A stretch of DNA of 10,775 nucleotides from Lacticaseibacillus paracasei subsp. paracasei (GTDB lineage: Bacteria; Bacillota; Bacilli; Lactobacillales; Lactobacillaceae): positions 1-10,775 of the forward strand of contig NZ_AP012543.1 in NCBI RefSeq assembly GCF_000829035.1, written 5' to 3'. The translations under genes and the position numbers were made by a program. The notes beneath the pieces are model-generated. The model did no database searches. It had not been told where the DNA came from and worked only from the letters and a program-made list of their open reading frames with translations. This document shows positions 1 to 5,948 of this stretch, in pieces (position 1 is the first letter of the stretch; the number at the start of each line of letters is the position of its first letter).

Positions 1-180
1 ATGACAAAGCAAGACGAAACACACCGGGTCATGTTCACTTTGACCGATCAGGCGATTGCAAAATTGAATCAGCTGGTCGCAAAAAAGCAACAGGAAGTGA
101 ATCAAAATCCGGAACTGGCTAAGTACCATGTCAGCGTGACCAAATCAAATATCATTGAGGACTGGTTATCAAAGCAGTGA
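1..180 (+). CDS. Small putative ribbon-helix-helix (CopG/Arc-like) DNA-binding protein
   Basis: Encodes 59 residues ending in TGA. Residues 8-17 (HRVMFTLTDQ) look like the short beta strand of a ribbon-helix-helix fold. Residues 18-31 (AIAKLNQLVAKKQQ) fit helix 1, and residues 47-59 (TKSNIIEDWLSKQ) fit helix 2, after a loop. Proteins of this size on Gram-positive plasmids are usually autoregulators, copy-number repressors or centromere-binding partition proteins. No ParA-type ATPase is present in the window, so a complete type I partition locus is not supported. The start is chosen because, on a circular molecule, the last bases of the window (AGGAGG, 10762-10767) lie 8 nt upstream of this ATG. 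A strong terminator follows at 252-295. The inverted ACGTGTAGTAAAA boxes at 10312-10449 are plausible binding sites. The fold is inferred by eye from a short sequence; the function is unproven. Confidence 0.7.
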   Translation: MTKQDETHRVMFTLTDQAIAKLNQLVAKKQQEVNQNPELAKYHVSVTKSNIIEDWLSKQ

Positions 181-251
181 GTTTAAAAAGCGCTAAAGGG
201 CCTGTACTAGCGTTTCTTACTCTGGTGGGTATAATTAATGCTCTCTACATC

Positions 252-295
252 AAAAACGGCTTAGAACGCTCATATTTGCGTTCTAAGCCGTTTTT
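252..295 (+). terminator. Strong Rho-independent terminator after the RHH-like gene
   Basis: Perfect 18-bp stem (252-269 with 278-295) and an 8-nt loop, TCATATTT. The stem begins with A5 and ends with T5, so it could end transcription from either side. It separates the RHH-like module from the replication origin. A TATAAT at 230-235 lies just upstream without a good -35 box. Confidence 0.9.
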
Positions 296-300
296 ATCAG

Positions 301-600
301 CATAGGTTCTTGACACCAATAAACATCTTTAGTAATTGATCAAATTTAGGCAATGTGCTTTTGTCGGTGAATGGCGATAGCCCTACCGAAGCTTCAGCTG
401 AGGTTCTTCTGAGCCACGCAAGCGAAGCGCGCTAGGGCAAGCCAACGGCGCGCAGGCGAAGCCGGAGTTAAATGTGGCGCAGCCACACCTTTTTAGGGAG
501 CAACGCGACCAGAATTTTGTATGGGGTTTGGGAAGAGGTTCTCCCCAAGGTCTTTTGTGGTTATTAACAAGCAAAACACAAACACAAGCCTCGCGCGCGT
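301..600. other. Non-coding segment upstream of the origin
   Basis: No convincing gene is seen here; the open frames lack ribosome binding sites and overlap the iterons. It contains a GC-rich stretch (about 415-470) with GCGAAGC repeated, a small hairpin TGTGGC-GCA-GCCACA at 473-487 followed by CCTTTTTA (a possible weak terminator), and TTATTAACA at 561-569, one mismatch from the DnaA-box consensus TTATNCACA. An 18-nt sequence at 367-384 is repeated at 10340-10357. Confidence 0.5.
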
Positions 601-640
601 TATATATACTTCTAAATACTTTTAAATACTTTAAGTACTT
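601..640. repeat. AT-rich 10-bp tandem repeats, probable DNA unwinding element
   Basis: Four successive 10-mers of the form TNTAAATACT (TATATATACT, TCTAAATACT, TTTAAATACT, TTAAGTACTT) have a period of about one helical turn. AT-rich repeats placed just upstream of iterons are typical of Rep_3 theta origins and mark where the strands open. The role is inferred from position. Confidence 0.65.
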
Positions 641-682
641 AGGGAGACGAGAATGGCTCAACCACGCGTTTAAATCGACTAA

Positions 683-784
683 TAGGGGGGTAAAAAGCAC
701 ACGATAGGGGGGTAAAAAGCACACGATAGGGGGGTAAAAAGCACACGATAGGGGGGTAAAAAGCACACGATAGGGGGGTAAAAA
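683..784 (+). repeat. Plasmid iterons: four 22-bp direct repeats plus a partial fifth
   Basis: Exact 22-bp units start at 683, 705, 727 and 749; a 14-nt partial unit occupies 771-784. The core is TAGGGGGGTAAAAAGC. Tandem 22-bp iterons directly upstream of repB are the binding sites of Rep_3 initiators and define oriV; they also control copy number and incompatibility. With the AT-rich repeats at 601-640 they form the replication origin. Confidence 0.93.
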
Positions 785-836
785 TTAAAAGGAGACAAAA
801 TTGTTCTCCTTTTAATGTATAATACCTCTTGAGGTG
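784..836 (+). promoter_or_regulatory. repB operator, promoter and ribosome binding site
   Basis: A perfect 12-bp inverted repeat (784-795 with 805-816, ATTAAAAGGAGA) lies between the last iteron and a TATAAT -10 box at 818-823. No good -35 sequence is seen at the right spacing. In Rep_3 plasmids, a Rep dimer binding an inverted repeat at this place represses repB; that role is inferred here. GAGGTG at 831-836, 7 nt before the ATG at 844, is the ribosome binding site. Confidence 0.7.
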
Positions 837-843
837 ATTCTGT

Positions 844-1623
844 ATGGTAGATGTAAAGAAGCTCTTATGGAAAAATGACCGTAACTTTAACAAAGACGAA
901 ATAAACGATCAACGCTATTTTTTGGTTGCTGAACACAACGACCTTATCACTAAAGCTCGCCATGACTTGAATGCGCGTGAACTTAAAATTATGGATTATG
1001 TAATTTCCAAAATTAAGCCTGATGACAAGAACTTCAATGTCATTCAAACATCTATGTACGAATTATCTAACGTACTCGAATTAAAACGTAGCGGTCGTAC
1101 ATATTCTCAATTAGCTCAAAATCTCAATGACATGCGTGCTAAGAGTGTCAGAATTTACAACGAGGTAGAAAGATCAATCACGATGACTGGTTGGTTTGAG
1201 CGTGCCAAGGTTTGGGAAAATGGTAAAATAGAACTCAAAATTAATGAAGATTTTGCGCCTTTTCTTTTACGTCTTAAGGATAATGGTCACTATACTCAGT
1301 ATCTTTTACATGACACTGTCCAGCTCAAAAGCAAATATGCTATTTTGCTGTATAAATTGATGCGTGAGTCTGATAAAGATAATGGTCAATCAATCCCGAT
1401 AGTCCAAGGCGCTCCGGATGATTTTAAAAAGTGGCTAGGCGCCCCCAAAAACTACGCTTACAAGGATTTGAAAAAAAGCGTTCTAATTAGATCGATCGAA
1501 GAAATAAATATGAAAATTGATGATATGGATTTGGAATTGTTTCAAGCCAAGCGAGGACGACAAGTAGTTCAAGTTGAAATTCACAATAACTTTGCACGCA
1601 GATCCTCAAGCAAAGATTTATAA
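844..1623 (+). CDS. repB: Rep_3 family theta-replication initiator protein RepB
   Basis: 259-residue initiator of the Rep_3 superfamily (PF01051), which binds the upstream iterons and opens the origin for host replication proteins. The first winged-helix domain begins near residue 30, with the family-typical stretch ITKARHDLNARELKIMDYVIS (about 34-54). A second DNA-binding domain covers roughly residues 145-250 and includes LKSKYAILLYKLMRE (162-176), which matches the conserved 'sKYaxrLYellk' helix of Rep_3 proteins. The length is at the short end of the usual range. The start is the ATG at 844, 7 nt after GAGGTG. The gene is probably autoregulated through the inverted repeat at 784-816. The antitoxin RNA promoter begins directly after its stop codon, and the terminator at 1684-1717 would also end repB transcripts. 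Confidence 0.95.
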   Translation: MVDVKKLLWKNDRNFNKDEINDQRYFLVAEHNDLITKARHDLNARELKIMDYVISKIKPDDKNFNVIQTSMYELSNVLELKRSGRTYSQLAQNLNDMRAKSVRIYNEVERSITMTGWFERAKVWENGKIELKINEDFAPFLLRLKDNGHYTQYLLHDTVQLKSKYAILLYKLMRESDKDNGQSIPIVQGAPDDFKKWLGAPKNYAYKDLKKSVLIRSIEEINMKIDDMDLELFQAKRGRQVVQVEIHNNFARRSSSKDL

Positions 1624-1634
1624 ATGCAACTGGT

Positions 1635-1652
1635 TATAATCTATGCTAAAAT
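1635..1652 (+). promoter_or_regulatory. Promoter of the antitoxin RNA
   Basis: TGCTAAAAT at 1644-1652 is an extended -10 element; a second TATAAT lies at 1635-1640. No clear -35 box is seen. A start near 1659 would give an RNA of about 60 nt ending at the terminator 1684-1717, close to the size known for RNAII of Fst-type loci. Confidence 0.5.
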
Positions 1653-1658
1653 GAACCT

Positions 1659-1717
1659 AATCGAATGAATTTATGAACATCACAAACCCGTGTAGTCCGC
1701 AAGCTGCATGGGTTTTT
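1659..1717 (+). ncRNA. Antitoxin RNA (RNAII-like) of the Fst/Lpt-type toxin-antitoxin locus
   Basis: The predicted RNA contains TCGAATGAATTTATGAAC (within 1661-1683), nearly identical to 1869-1892, which on the other strand encodes the ribosome binding and start region of the toxin mRNA. The RNA can therefore pair with the toxin start and block translation. Its 3' hairpin has the loop TCCGCAAG (1696-1703), complementary to CUUGCGGA in the terminator loop of the toxin mRNA, as expected for a kissing contact. Both features match the known logic of Fst-family RNAII. The ends are estimated from promoter and terminator positions. Confidence 0.75.
1684..1717 (+). terminator. Terminator of the antitoxin RNA and of repB
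   Basis: 12-bp stem with two G-U pairs (1684-1695 with 1704-1715), loop TCCGCAAG, T-run ending at 1717. The same eight bases recur at 1739-1746 in the neighbouring toxin terminator. Confidence 0.85.
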
Positions 1718-1723
1718 GTGTCG

Positions 1724-1755
1724 AAAAAAGCCATCATCTCCGCAAGAAGATGATG
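1724..1755 (-). terminator. Terminator of the toxin mRNA
   Basis: On the minus strand an 8-bp stem CATCATCT/AGATGATG (1748-1755 with 1732-1739) is followed by GC and six T (1729-1724). Its loop contains CTTGCGG, complementary to the loop of the antitoxin RNA. Confidence 0.85.
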
Positions 1756-1792
1756 ACCCGGTGCCAGGTGCTGGAATTAGTCGCTACTCACA

Positions 1793-1882
1793 CTACTTGT
1801 GGTTATCCAGCGCGTATTTCAACAAAAGCAGAAACACACCGACAAGCAGCGGCGCGATGATCGCTTTATCGAATGAATTCAT
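1793..1882 (-). CDS. lpt: Type I toxin, small membrane peptide of the Fst/Lpt family
   Basis: 29-residue peptide. It starts MNSFDKAIIAPLLVG, continues with a hydrophobic transmembrane stretch to about residue 21, and ends in the charged tail KYALDNHK. A short charged head, the conserved A-P-hydrophobic-V-G motif, one membrane helix and a charged tail are the hallmarks of Fst-family toxins (Fst of pAD1, Lpt of lactobacilli), which insert into the cell's own membrane. The ATG at 1882 follows AAGGTGGTGA with good spacing. Part of that ribosome binding site can pair with ACCGC in the leader (roughly 1890-1907), a fold that would delay translation as in pAD1. The antitoxin RNA at 1659-1717 completes a post-segregational killing locus. 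Such peptides are often annotated as 'putative holin-like toxin'. The gene symbol rests on family resemblance. Confidence 0.88.
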   Translation of the reverse strand: MNSFDKAIIAPLLVGVFLLLLKYALDNHK

Positions 1883-1937
1883 GAACTATCACCACCTTTA
1901 GGCGCGGTATCACGCGAAAAGGCGTAGCGACTAAACT

Positions 1938-1946
1938 AGTATACCA
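1938..1946 (-). promoter_or_regulatory. Promoter (extended -10) of the toxin mRNA
   Basis: The minus strand reads TGGTATACT, an extended -10 box; no good -35 box is seen. A start near 1931 gives a toxin mRNA of about 205 nt ending at 1724, with a leader of about 50 nt. Confidence 0.55.
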
Positions 1947-2019
1947 AAAAAGCAGTAAACACCACTTTAATTACCAATCAAAAATAGTCAAAACTTCGTT
2001 ATGGAATCTGCGCAGTTGA

Positions 2020-2033
2020 CTAATGGCCATTAG
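2020..2033. repeat. 14-bp perfect palindrome in the spacer between the toxin locus and the DUF536 gene
   Basis: CTAATGG/CCATTAG, loosely extended by GCAG (2012-2015) and CTGC (2034-2037). No function is assigned. The rest of 1957-2140 shows no gene. Confidence 0.4.
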
Positions 2034-2140
2034 CTGCAGTGCTCACCCTGCCTAGCCTCGTGCAACCCACTTTGTAAATAGCCACTGGTCTACTTGATCA
2101 CGACCTGTACTGACGGATTTCTGGATTTTAAGACTTAGTG

Positions 2141-2170
2141 AAATAGCCACCGTGACTACGGTGGCTATTT
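2141..2170. terminator. Hairpin terminator of the DUF536 gene
   Basis: Perfect 13-bp stem (2141-2153 with 2158-2170) with loop GACT. It starts one base beyond the stop codon of the minus-strand gene and ends in ATTT on both strands, so it may work in both directions. Confidence 0.8.
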
Positions 2171-2171
2171 G

Positions 2172-2720
2172 TTACTTTCCAGTACCAAACAATCTCTGCC
2201 AAAAAGACGGCGGTTGTTCTGGGCTACTTTCAGCCTTTACAGGCGCCTCTGGCGCTCGTTCATGCGTTTGGTCATTTGCTAGATCAGAACCGCTCTCAGG
2301 GTTGTTTTGGGGTGCTTCCAGCTTCTTAAGTTTGTTTTCGGCCATTAGTTGGAGTTGTTGCGATTGATCAAGTAGTTTCTGCATGTTCTCCAATTGGGAA
2401 TCCTTAGCAAGAATTTGCTTATTTTTTTGAGATAGTTCATTCTCCTGAGCCGATATGCGCTTTTTTAGTTCATCAACCAAGTTAGTGTTGTCGTCGACAA
2501 CGTTGGCGGTTGAATGGTTGGCACCCTGTTGTTGGTTATGATCTTCTATGTATTGGGACTTCAGTTCAAATACACCATCATCATCAACCACCAACTTCTG
2601 GCGTCCGTTGGTGGTAACGGTTGTTACGTGGTTGGCTCGGAAGTTGGCAGTTAGTTTCTTACTCACCGCTTGCTTGCTTATGCCTAATTCATTTGCTAAC
2701 TCTTTGATGGTCTTACTCAT
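2172..2720 (-). CDS. DUF536 plasmid replication-associated protein with N-terminal helix-turn-helix
   Basis: 182 residues. Residues 1-25 (MSKTIKELANELGISKQAVS..) form a clear helix-turn-helix of the type found in DUF536 (PF04394) proteins. Residues 33-55 look like a short beta-rich wing. Residues 81-136 are a heptad-rich coiled coil (VDELKKRISAQENELSQKN..). A low-complexity acidic linker leads to the end motif SFWQRLFG (172-179), typical of the family. DUF536 proteins are encoded on many Lactobacillus and Lactococcus theta plasmids, usually just downstream of repB, and are thought to affect replication or stability. The exact role is not known. Here the gene faces repB and is separated from it by the toxin-antitoxin locus. 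The ATG at 2720 follows GAGGA with a 7-nt spacer. Confidence 0.85.
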   Translation of the reverse strand: MSKTIKELANELGISKQAVSKKLTANFRANHVTTVTTNGRQKLVVDDDGVFELKSQYIEDHNQQQGANHSTANVVDDNTNLVDELKKRISAQENELSQKNKQILAKDSQLENMQKLLDQSQQLQLMAENKLKKLEAPQNNPESGSDLANDQTHERAPEAPVKAESSPEQPPSFWQRLFGTGK

Positions 2721-2753
2721 ATAACCGTCCTCATCTCGTGCATTCTAATGACG

Positions 2754-2762
2754 ATTATAGCA
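2754..2762 (-). promoter_or_regulatory. Promoter (extended -10) of the DUF536 gene
   Basis: The minus strand reads TGCTATAAT, a consensus extended -10 box about 25 nt upstream of the ribosome binding site. No -35 box is recognisable. Confidence 0.6.
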
Positions 2763-2785
2763 ACGGTTACGGATGGCTGCCCATA

Positions 2786-2821
2786 AAAATACCCGAAACG
2801 ATCTTAGACATCGTTTCGGGT
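2786..2821 (-). terminator. Terminator of the 716-residue/four-helix membrane protein operon
   Basis: Perfect 12-bp stem ACCCGAAACGAT (2791-2802 with 2810-2821), 7-nt loop, followed on the minus strand by ATTTTTAT. It lies about 100 nt after the stop of the 167-residue gene; that spacer (2822-2924) holds only a small CGTTAG/CTAACG hairpin. Confidence 0.88.
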
Positions 2822-2924
2822 CACTTATTTGAATCGGATTTTAGGCTTTGTTTCAAGACGTTTCTGGACGAATCGTTAGGGTACAATCTAACGGAACAAA
2901 TTTTGAAAGTTTATCAGTTAGTAA

Positions 2925-3428
2925 TCATTGAGCCACAAGTTGTAGCCATATTGTCAATATCACGGTCCCGATCATTAACAGTATCTTGCTGAGAATCCAA
3001 CGTTTCTCTCCTGCAGTATTCTCTACTAGAGAAATATTAGAAAGAGGAAAAGCCAACAATTTTTTGTGCCGAAATTCTAGCATCATCTGCACAATAGTCA
3101 AAATAACAAATAAGGCAATCGATGCCCACAAAATGATTACACGAACTCCCTCGTCCAAAGAGTCAATCAAAAAGCTATTTATTGAATAGACTATCCATCC
3201 GCCAAAAAAGAACACGAATGCCATAAGCTTTGTTGCACCTTCCAATTTGACTAATTGGTTTACCTTCTTAAATAAAGTTGGGTTTTCGCCCAGATACTTA
3301 GCCACTTTTATATAGGCTTCGCTACGTTTTTGATCAGAAGTTTGGTGCCGCACCATTATTGTTAAAGCAAGCGAGCTCAACAATATGGAATATCCCAGTA
3401 CACCAAGTATTAATGGTAACAATCCCAA
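2925..3428 (-). CDS. Four-helix membrane protein downstream of the 716-residue protein
   Basis: 167 residues with four hydrophobic segments at about 4-25, 67-88, 95-117 and 144-165, separated by a charged stretch (28-62) and a basic loop (119-124, FRHKKL). I do not recognise the family. It begins 19 nt after the stop of the 716-residue gene and shares its terminator, so the two form an operon. The start is a TTG at 3428 behind a near-perfect ribosome binding site (AAGGAGGTGATT, 7-nt spacing), which suggests efficient translation despite the unusual start codon. A small multi-helix membrane protein behind a putative envelope-active effector could be an immunity protein, a holin-like export partner or an anchor; the sequence does not decide between these. 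Confidence 0.8.
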   Translation of the reverse strand: MGLLPLILGVLGYSILLSSLALTIMVRHQTSDQKRSEAYIKVAKYLGENPTLFKKVNQLVKLEGATKLMAFVFFFGGWIVYSINSFLIDSLDEGVRVIILWASIALFVILTIVQMMLEFRHKKLLAFPLSNISLVENTAGEKRWILSKILLMIGTVILTIWLQLVAQ

Positions 3429-3447
3429 TTAATCACCTCCTTAAAAG

Positions 3448-5598
3448 CTAAGCAGCAATGAACGTCGCTGGCAATAGTTTAGCAGCAGCTCCAATAAGAG
3501 TAGCCGCTACTTCTGGAGCCATAATAATTGTTACTATTAATACAAACGCCCCTGCTGCCCAAGGAATCCACCCCAAGTTTGGTTCATGTTCAGAAACAGG
3601 AACATAAATTGGTTTATAATCTTCAGCTGGGATCCCTAATCCATTTGGCTTAGTGTATATCTCGATACTCAACGAAGTTGTAACATTTTCCTGTTGTCCG
3701 TTGGTAACAACTGTTGTTGTAGATTCACAGACCACTTTAAATCCTAGCATTCCATTTTTGGTTGACATTCCAACTTTTAGATTTCCATTGCCAATCATTG
3801 GCCCTAGTGTACCAATCAAAGATGTAAAGTCAAAATTCTTTGCGGCTTCGTGTGCTTCTTTGAATTTATCGATCTCAGATTGTACTTGAGTTCCTAATTT
3901 ACCATCAGAAATTGTAAAACCTAGTGGCGCTCCACTATCGTTGCTCGCAAAAGTACTTGATAGTTTAAGATAAAACTCTGCCAAAATAGTTGATACATGA
4001 ATTTCAGGGCCATCAACCTCTAAGGTCGGAATATCTGGTTGTAATGGTTTTAACTGATAGGCATTGTTAATTAAGGTTCGCGCAAACTCAAGGCGTACTG
4101 CGTTAGGATCCACTTTGAAAGTCCCGCTTCCCTGGTCTTTTCCTGAAGAAGCTACTTGGTCAATATCAACACCTGCAGCTGAGTATTCCACAAACTGATC
4201 AAATGCCCAATTTTGAGGCATCTTAAAACCTAGGTTTCCGCTCCATCCATATGACATATCAGCGACGTAGGAATAAAGAATATTGGTCCCCGATGCAGCG
4301 GTTACCCGATTACATACATTCCGTGTTCCATATATTCCAATTTTGAAAATACTATTGTTCATAGCTTGGCTAATACCACGGAAATAAGAAATAATTGTGC
4401 CATCTATATCGCCACTTTGAACATCCACATCAACTGCAAAGTAAATCGTAGTTGCAGCCGGAAACCCTAACTTAGCAGCAGTACTACTTGCAACAAATCC
4501 GTCATGAATTCCCTGCTGTAGACTAAAGTAATCAAACTCATAGCCACCATCTTCATATATTGGCACAACTTTTAGTCCAGCCTCAGTAAGATTTGCAAGT
4601 TCCGTGGAAGTCAAGTATTTATCACGTTCGGCAGCCCCTGCACCAACGCTGCCAGTTAGATAACGAGCAACTATTGAAAAATCGAATTGCTTTAGTTGTT
4701 TTGCCTGTGCAGCACTTAATTGAGTTGCTGTATCAAAAGTATTTGAATCACGATTAGTATTGCCGTTGCTAGTCAACAATCCTTTGATGACGGTTAGGTC
4801 AGCTGTGCTATTAAATGGCGGTAAATTCATAAACTTTCGAAAAGCTACCACTGCCGTTGCTACGTCTGAACTAAAATAGCCATCAAATGCCCCTGTATAA
4901 AAGCCGTTCACATACAAGCCGTATTGGATGACCTGGACAACGTCGCTATTGGCTCCCTGATTAACAGTAGGTGTAGCGGCAATTGTCCCTGGACCATAGT
5001 TACCATTTGCTTGCGCAGAACTCATACCGATTGCTCGTTGTAAGGCATAAATCAACGCTGTATTAGTTGCTCGTTGATAAACGCCATCACACGGCATCAA
5101 TTCTTGTAATTCCCCAGAGAATTTACGGTTGAGCGCTTGCTGCATGGTTCGAACCTTAGCATCGCCGTTTGAAACTAAGACGAAAGCTGCCATGTCAAAC
5201 AAAGCCGCCATAAATGCCACTGTCACAGATCCATCAGCCGCAATGCCAGCATCTTGCTGAAGTTCTTTAACAGCATTAAGGGTGTTATTCGTGAACTCAT
5301 TATTAAAGTCTACTGGACTAATCCCTTTGCACCAGAAAGCCCCTTGAATGAGTTGAGCAATGTTCCCCTTATATCCTGGCTTCAGACTACCTACAACAGG
5401 TGCTAAGGCGTTTTTGGTCGTCTCGCCAAAGCCTTCACCAATAGCACTAATACCGATTTCGTGCTGTAATCCCATTCTTAGGCTATAAATTGTTGGCCAT
5501 CCCGTTTGCCCGTTTTCTGGAGCTGCGACAAAGCCAGGAACGCTACCATACGTTTTGTTGAGCCATTTTTGAACGGCTCGTACTGCTTCATCTGCCAT
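3448..5598 (-). CDS. Large peptidoglycan-binding / DUF1906 glycoside-hydrolase-like protein with C-terminal hydrophobic hairpin
   Basis: 716 residues. Four divergent peptidoglycan-binding-like repeats occupy about 5-68, 78-140, 147-207 and 217-275; each has the 'vk.lQ..L...g...DG.fg..t..Av..fQ' pattern in some form (e.g. VVQVIQYGLYVNGFYTGAFDG at 220-240). Residues about 298-485 match the DUF1906/Rv2525c-like domain (PF08924), a TIM-barrel relative of GH25 lysozymes, with acidic residues E349/D350 in VPIYEDG, D390/D392 in YFAVDVDV and D478/D480 near the end. Residues 500-675 are unrecognised and partly beta-rich. Residues 677-716 form two hydrophobic segments split at APE (694-696). No signal peptide, LPXTG motif or lipobox is seen, which is odd for a wall-acting protein. 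The ATG at 5598 follows GGAG with an 8-nt spacer. Possible roles are a wall hydrolase, a phage-like lysin or an antibacterial effector; catalysis is unproven, since the family is poorly characterised. Confidence 0.88.
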   Translation of the reverse strand: MADEAVRAVQKWLNKTYGSVPGFVAAPENGQTGWPTIYSLRMGLQHEIGISAIGEGFGETTKNALAPVVGSLKPGYKGNIAQLIQGAFWCKGISPVDFNNEFTNNTLNAVKELQQDAGIAADGSVTVAFMAALFDMAAFVLVSNGDAKVRTMQQALNRKFSGELQELMPCDGVYQRATNTALIYALQRAIGMSSAQANGNYGPGTIAATPTVNQGANSDVVQVIQYGLYVNGFYTGAFDGYFSSDVATAVVAFRKFMNLPPFNSTADLTVIKGLLTSNGNTNRDSNTFDTATQLSAAQAKQLKQFDFSIVARYLTGSVGAGAAERDKYLTSTELANLTEAGLKVVPIYEDGGYEFDYFSLQQGIHDGFVASSTAAKLGFPAATTIYFAVDVDVQSGDIDGTIISYFRGISQAMNNSIFKIGIYGTRNVCNRVTAASGTNILYSYVADMSYGWSGNLGFKMPQNWAFDQFVEYSAAGVDIDQVASSGKDQGSGTFKVDPNAVRLEFARTLINNAYQLKPLQPDIPTLEVDGPEIHVSTILAEFYLKLSSTFASNDSGAPLGFTISDGKLGTQVQSEIDKFKEAHEAAKNFDFTSLIGTLGPMIGNGNLKVGMSTKNGMLGFKVVCESTTTVVTNGQQENVTTSLSIEIYTKPNGLGIPAEDYKPIYVPVSEHEPNLGWIPWAAGAFVLIVTIIMAPEVAATLIGAAAKLLPATFIAA

Positions 5599-5735
5599 TT
5601 TAAAGTCTCCTTTTTTGTTTTAGACAGCACGTCTGCCGTCACAAAAAGCAAACATATGTTCGGATTCATTTCATCTCTTCAAAGCTTCGAAAGGCAACCC
5701 TGATCCACAAATAATCCTTTTATTTTGAACTTAGC
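5599..5735. other. Upstream region of the 716-residue protein gene
   Basis: No gene is seen. A ribosome binding site (GGAG) lies just before the ATG at 5598. GACAGC/GCCGTC (5623-5640) is an imperfect inverted repeat, and CTTCAAAGCTTCGAAAG at 5678-5694 is nearly palindromic. The only promoter candidate is weak: on the minus strand, TTGAAG, 18 nt, CATATG (about 5654-5683). Regulation cannot be read with confidence. Confidence 0.35.
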
Positions 5736-5776
5736 AAAAAAATGAGGCCCTCACATAGTGTTGAAGTTGCCTCATT
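5736..5776 (-). terminator. Terminator downstream of the serine protease gene
   Basis: AATGAGGC/GCCTCATT (5741-5748 with 5769-5776) with a long loop that can fold further, followed on the minus strand by seven T (5742-5736). It is about 170 nt beyond the protease stop codon and insulates that gene from the 716-residue operon. Between them (5777-5948) no supported gene is seen. Confidence 0.7.
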
Positions 5777-5948
5777 CTTAATGTCTATATTTAAAGTATT
5801 GCCACAACGATGGATCATCGAACGCTCATGGACTTGGTTAGACATGTATCGACGACTATGAAAATGTGGGCGCAAGCTCAATTTCACCTTCCAAATGTTT
5901 GTGCTATCTCATTTAGCGCTGGTTTTTTTAGGATAGACTAGACAAGGA

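Noticed and set aside
230..295. Possible short RNA from TATAAT (230-235) to the terminator at 252-295
   Set aside because: No -35 or extended -10 element; the terminator is explained by the RHH-like gene.
683..784. CRISPR array interpretation of the 22-bp repeats
   Set aside because: The repeats abut without spacers and sit before a Rep_3 gene, so they are iterons.
383..893. Open frames on the minus strand with repeated FTPLSCAFYPPI-like peptides, and a plus-strand frame at 474-707
   Set aside because: They are translations through the 22-bp iterons and the GC-rich segment before them; no ribosome binding sites and no family features.
1716..1901. 61-residue plus-strand frame between the repB and DUF536 genes
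   Set aside because: It is antisense to the 29-residue Fst/Lpt-type toxin and crosses its terminator; no ribosome binding site.
5718..5845. Minus-strand frame of about 41 codons starting ATG at 5845 (MSNQVHERSM...)
   Set aside because: No ribosome binding site, it runs through the protease terminator hairpin, and no family is recognisable.
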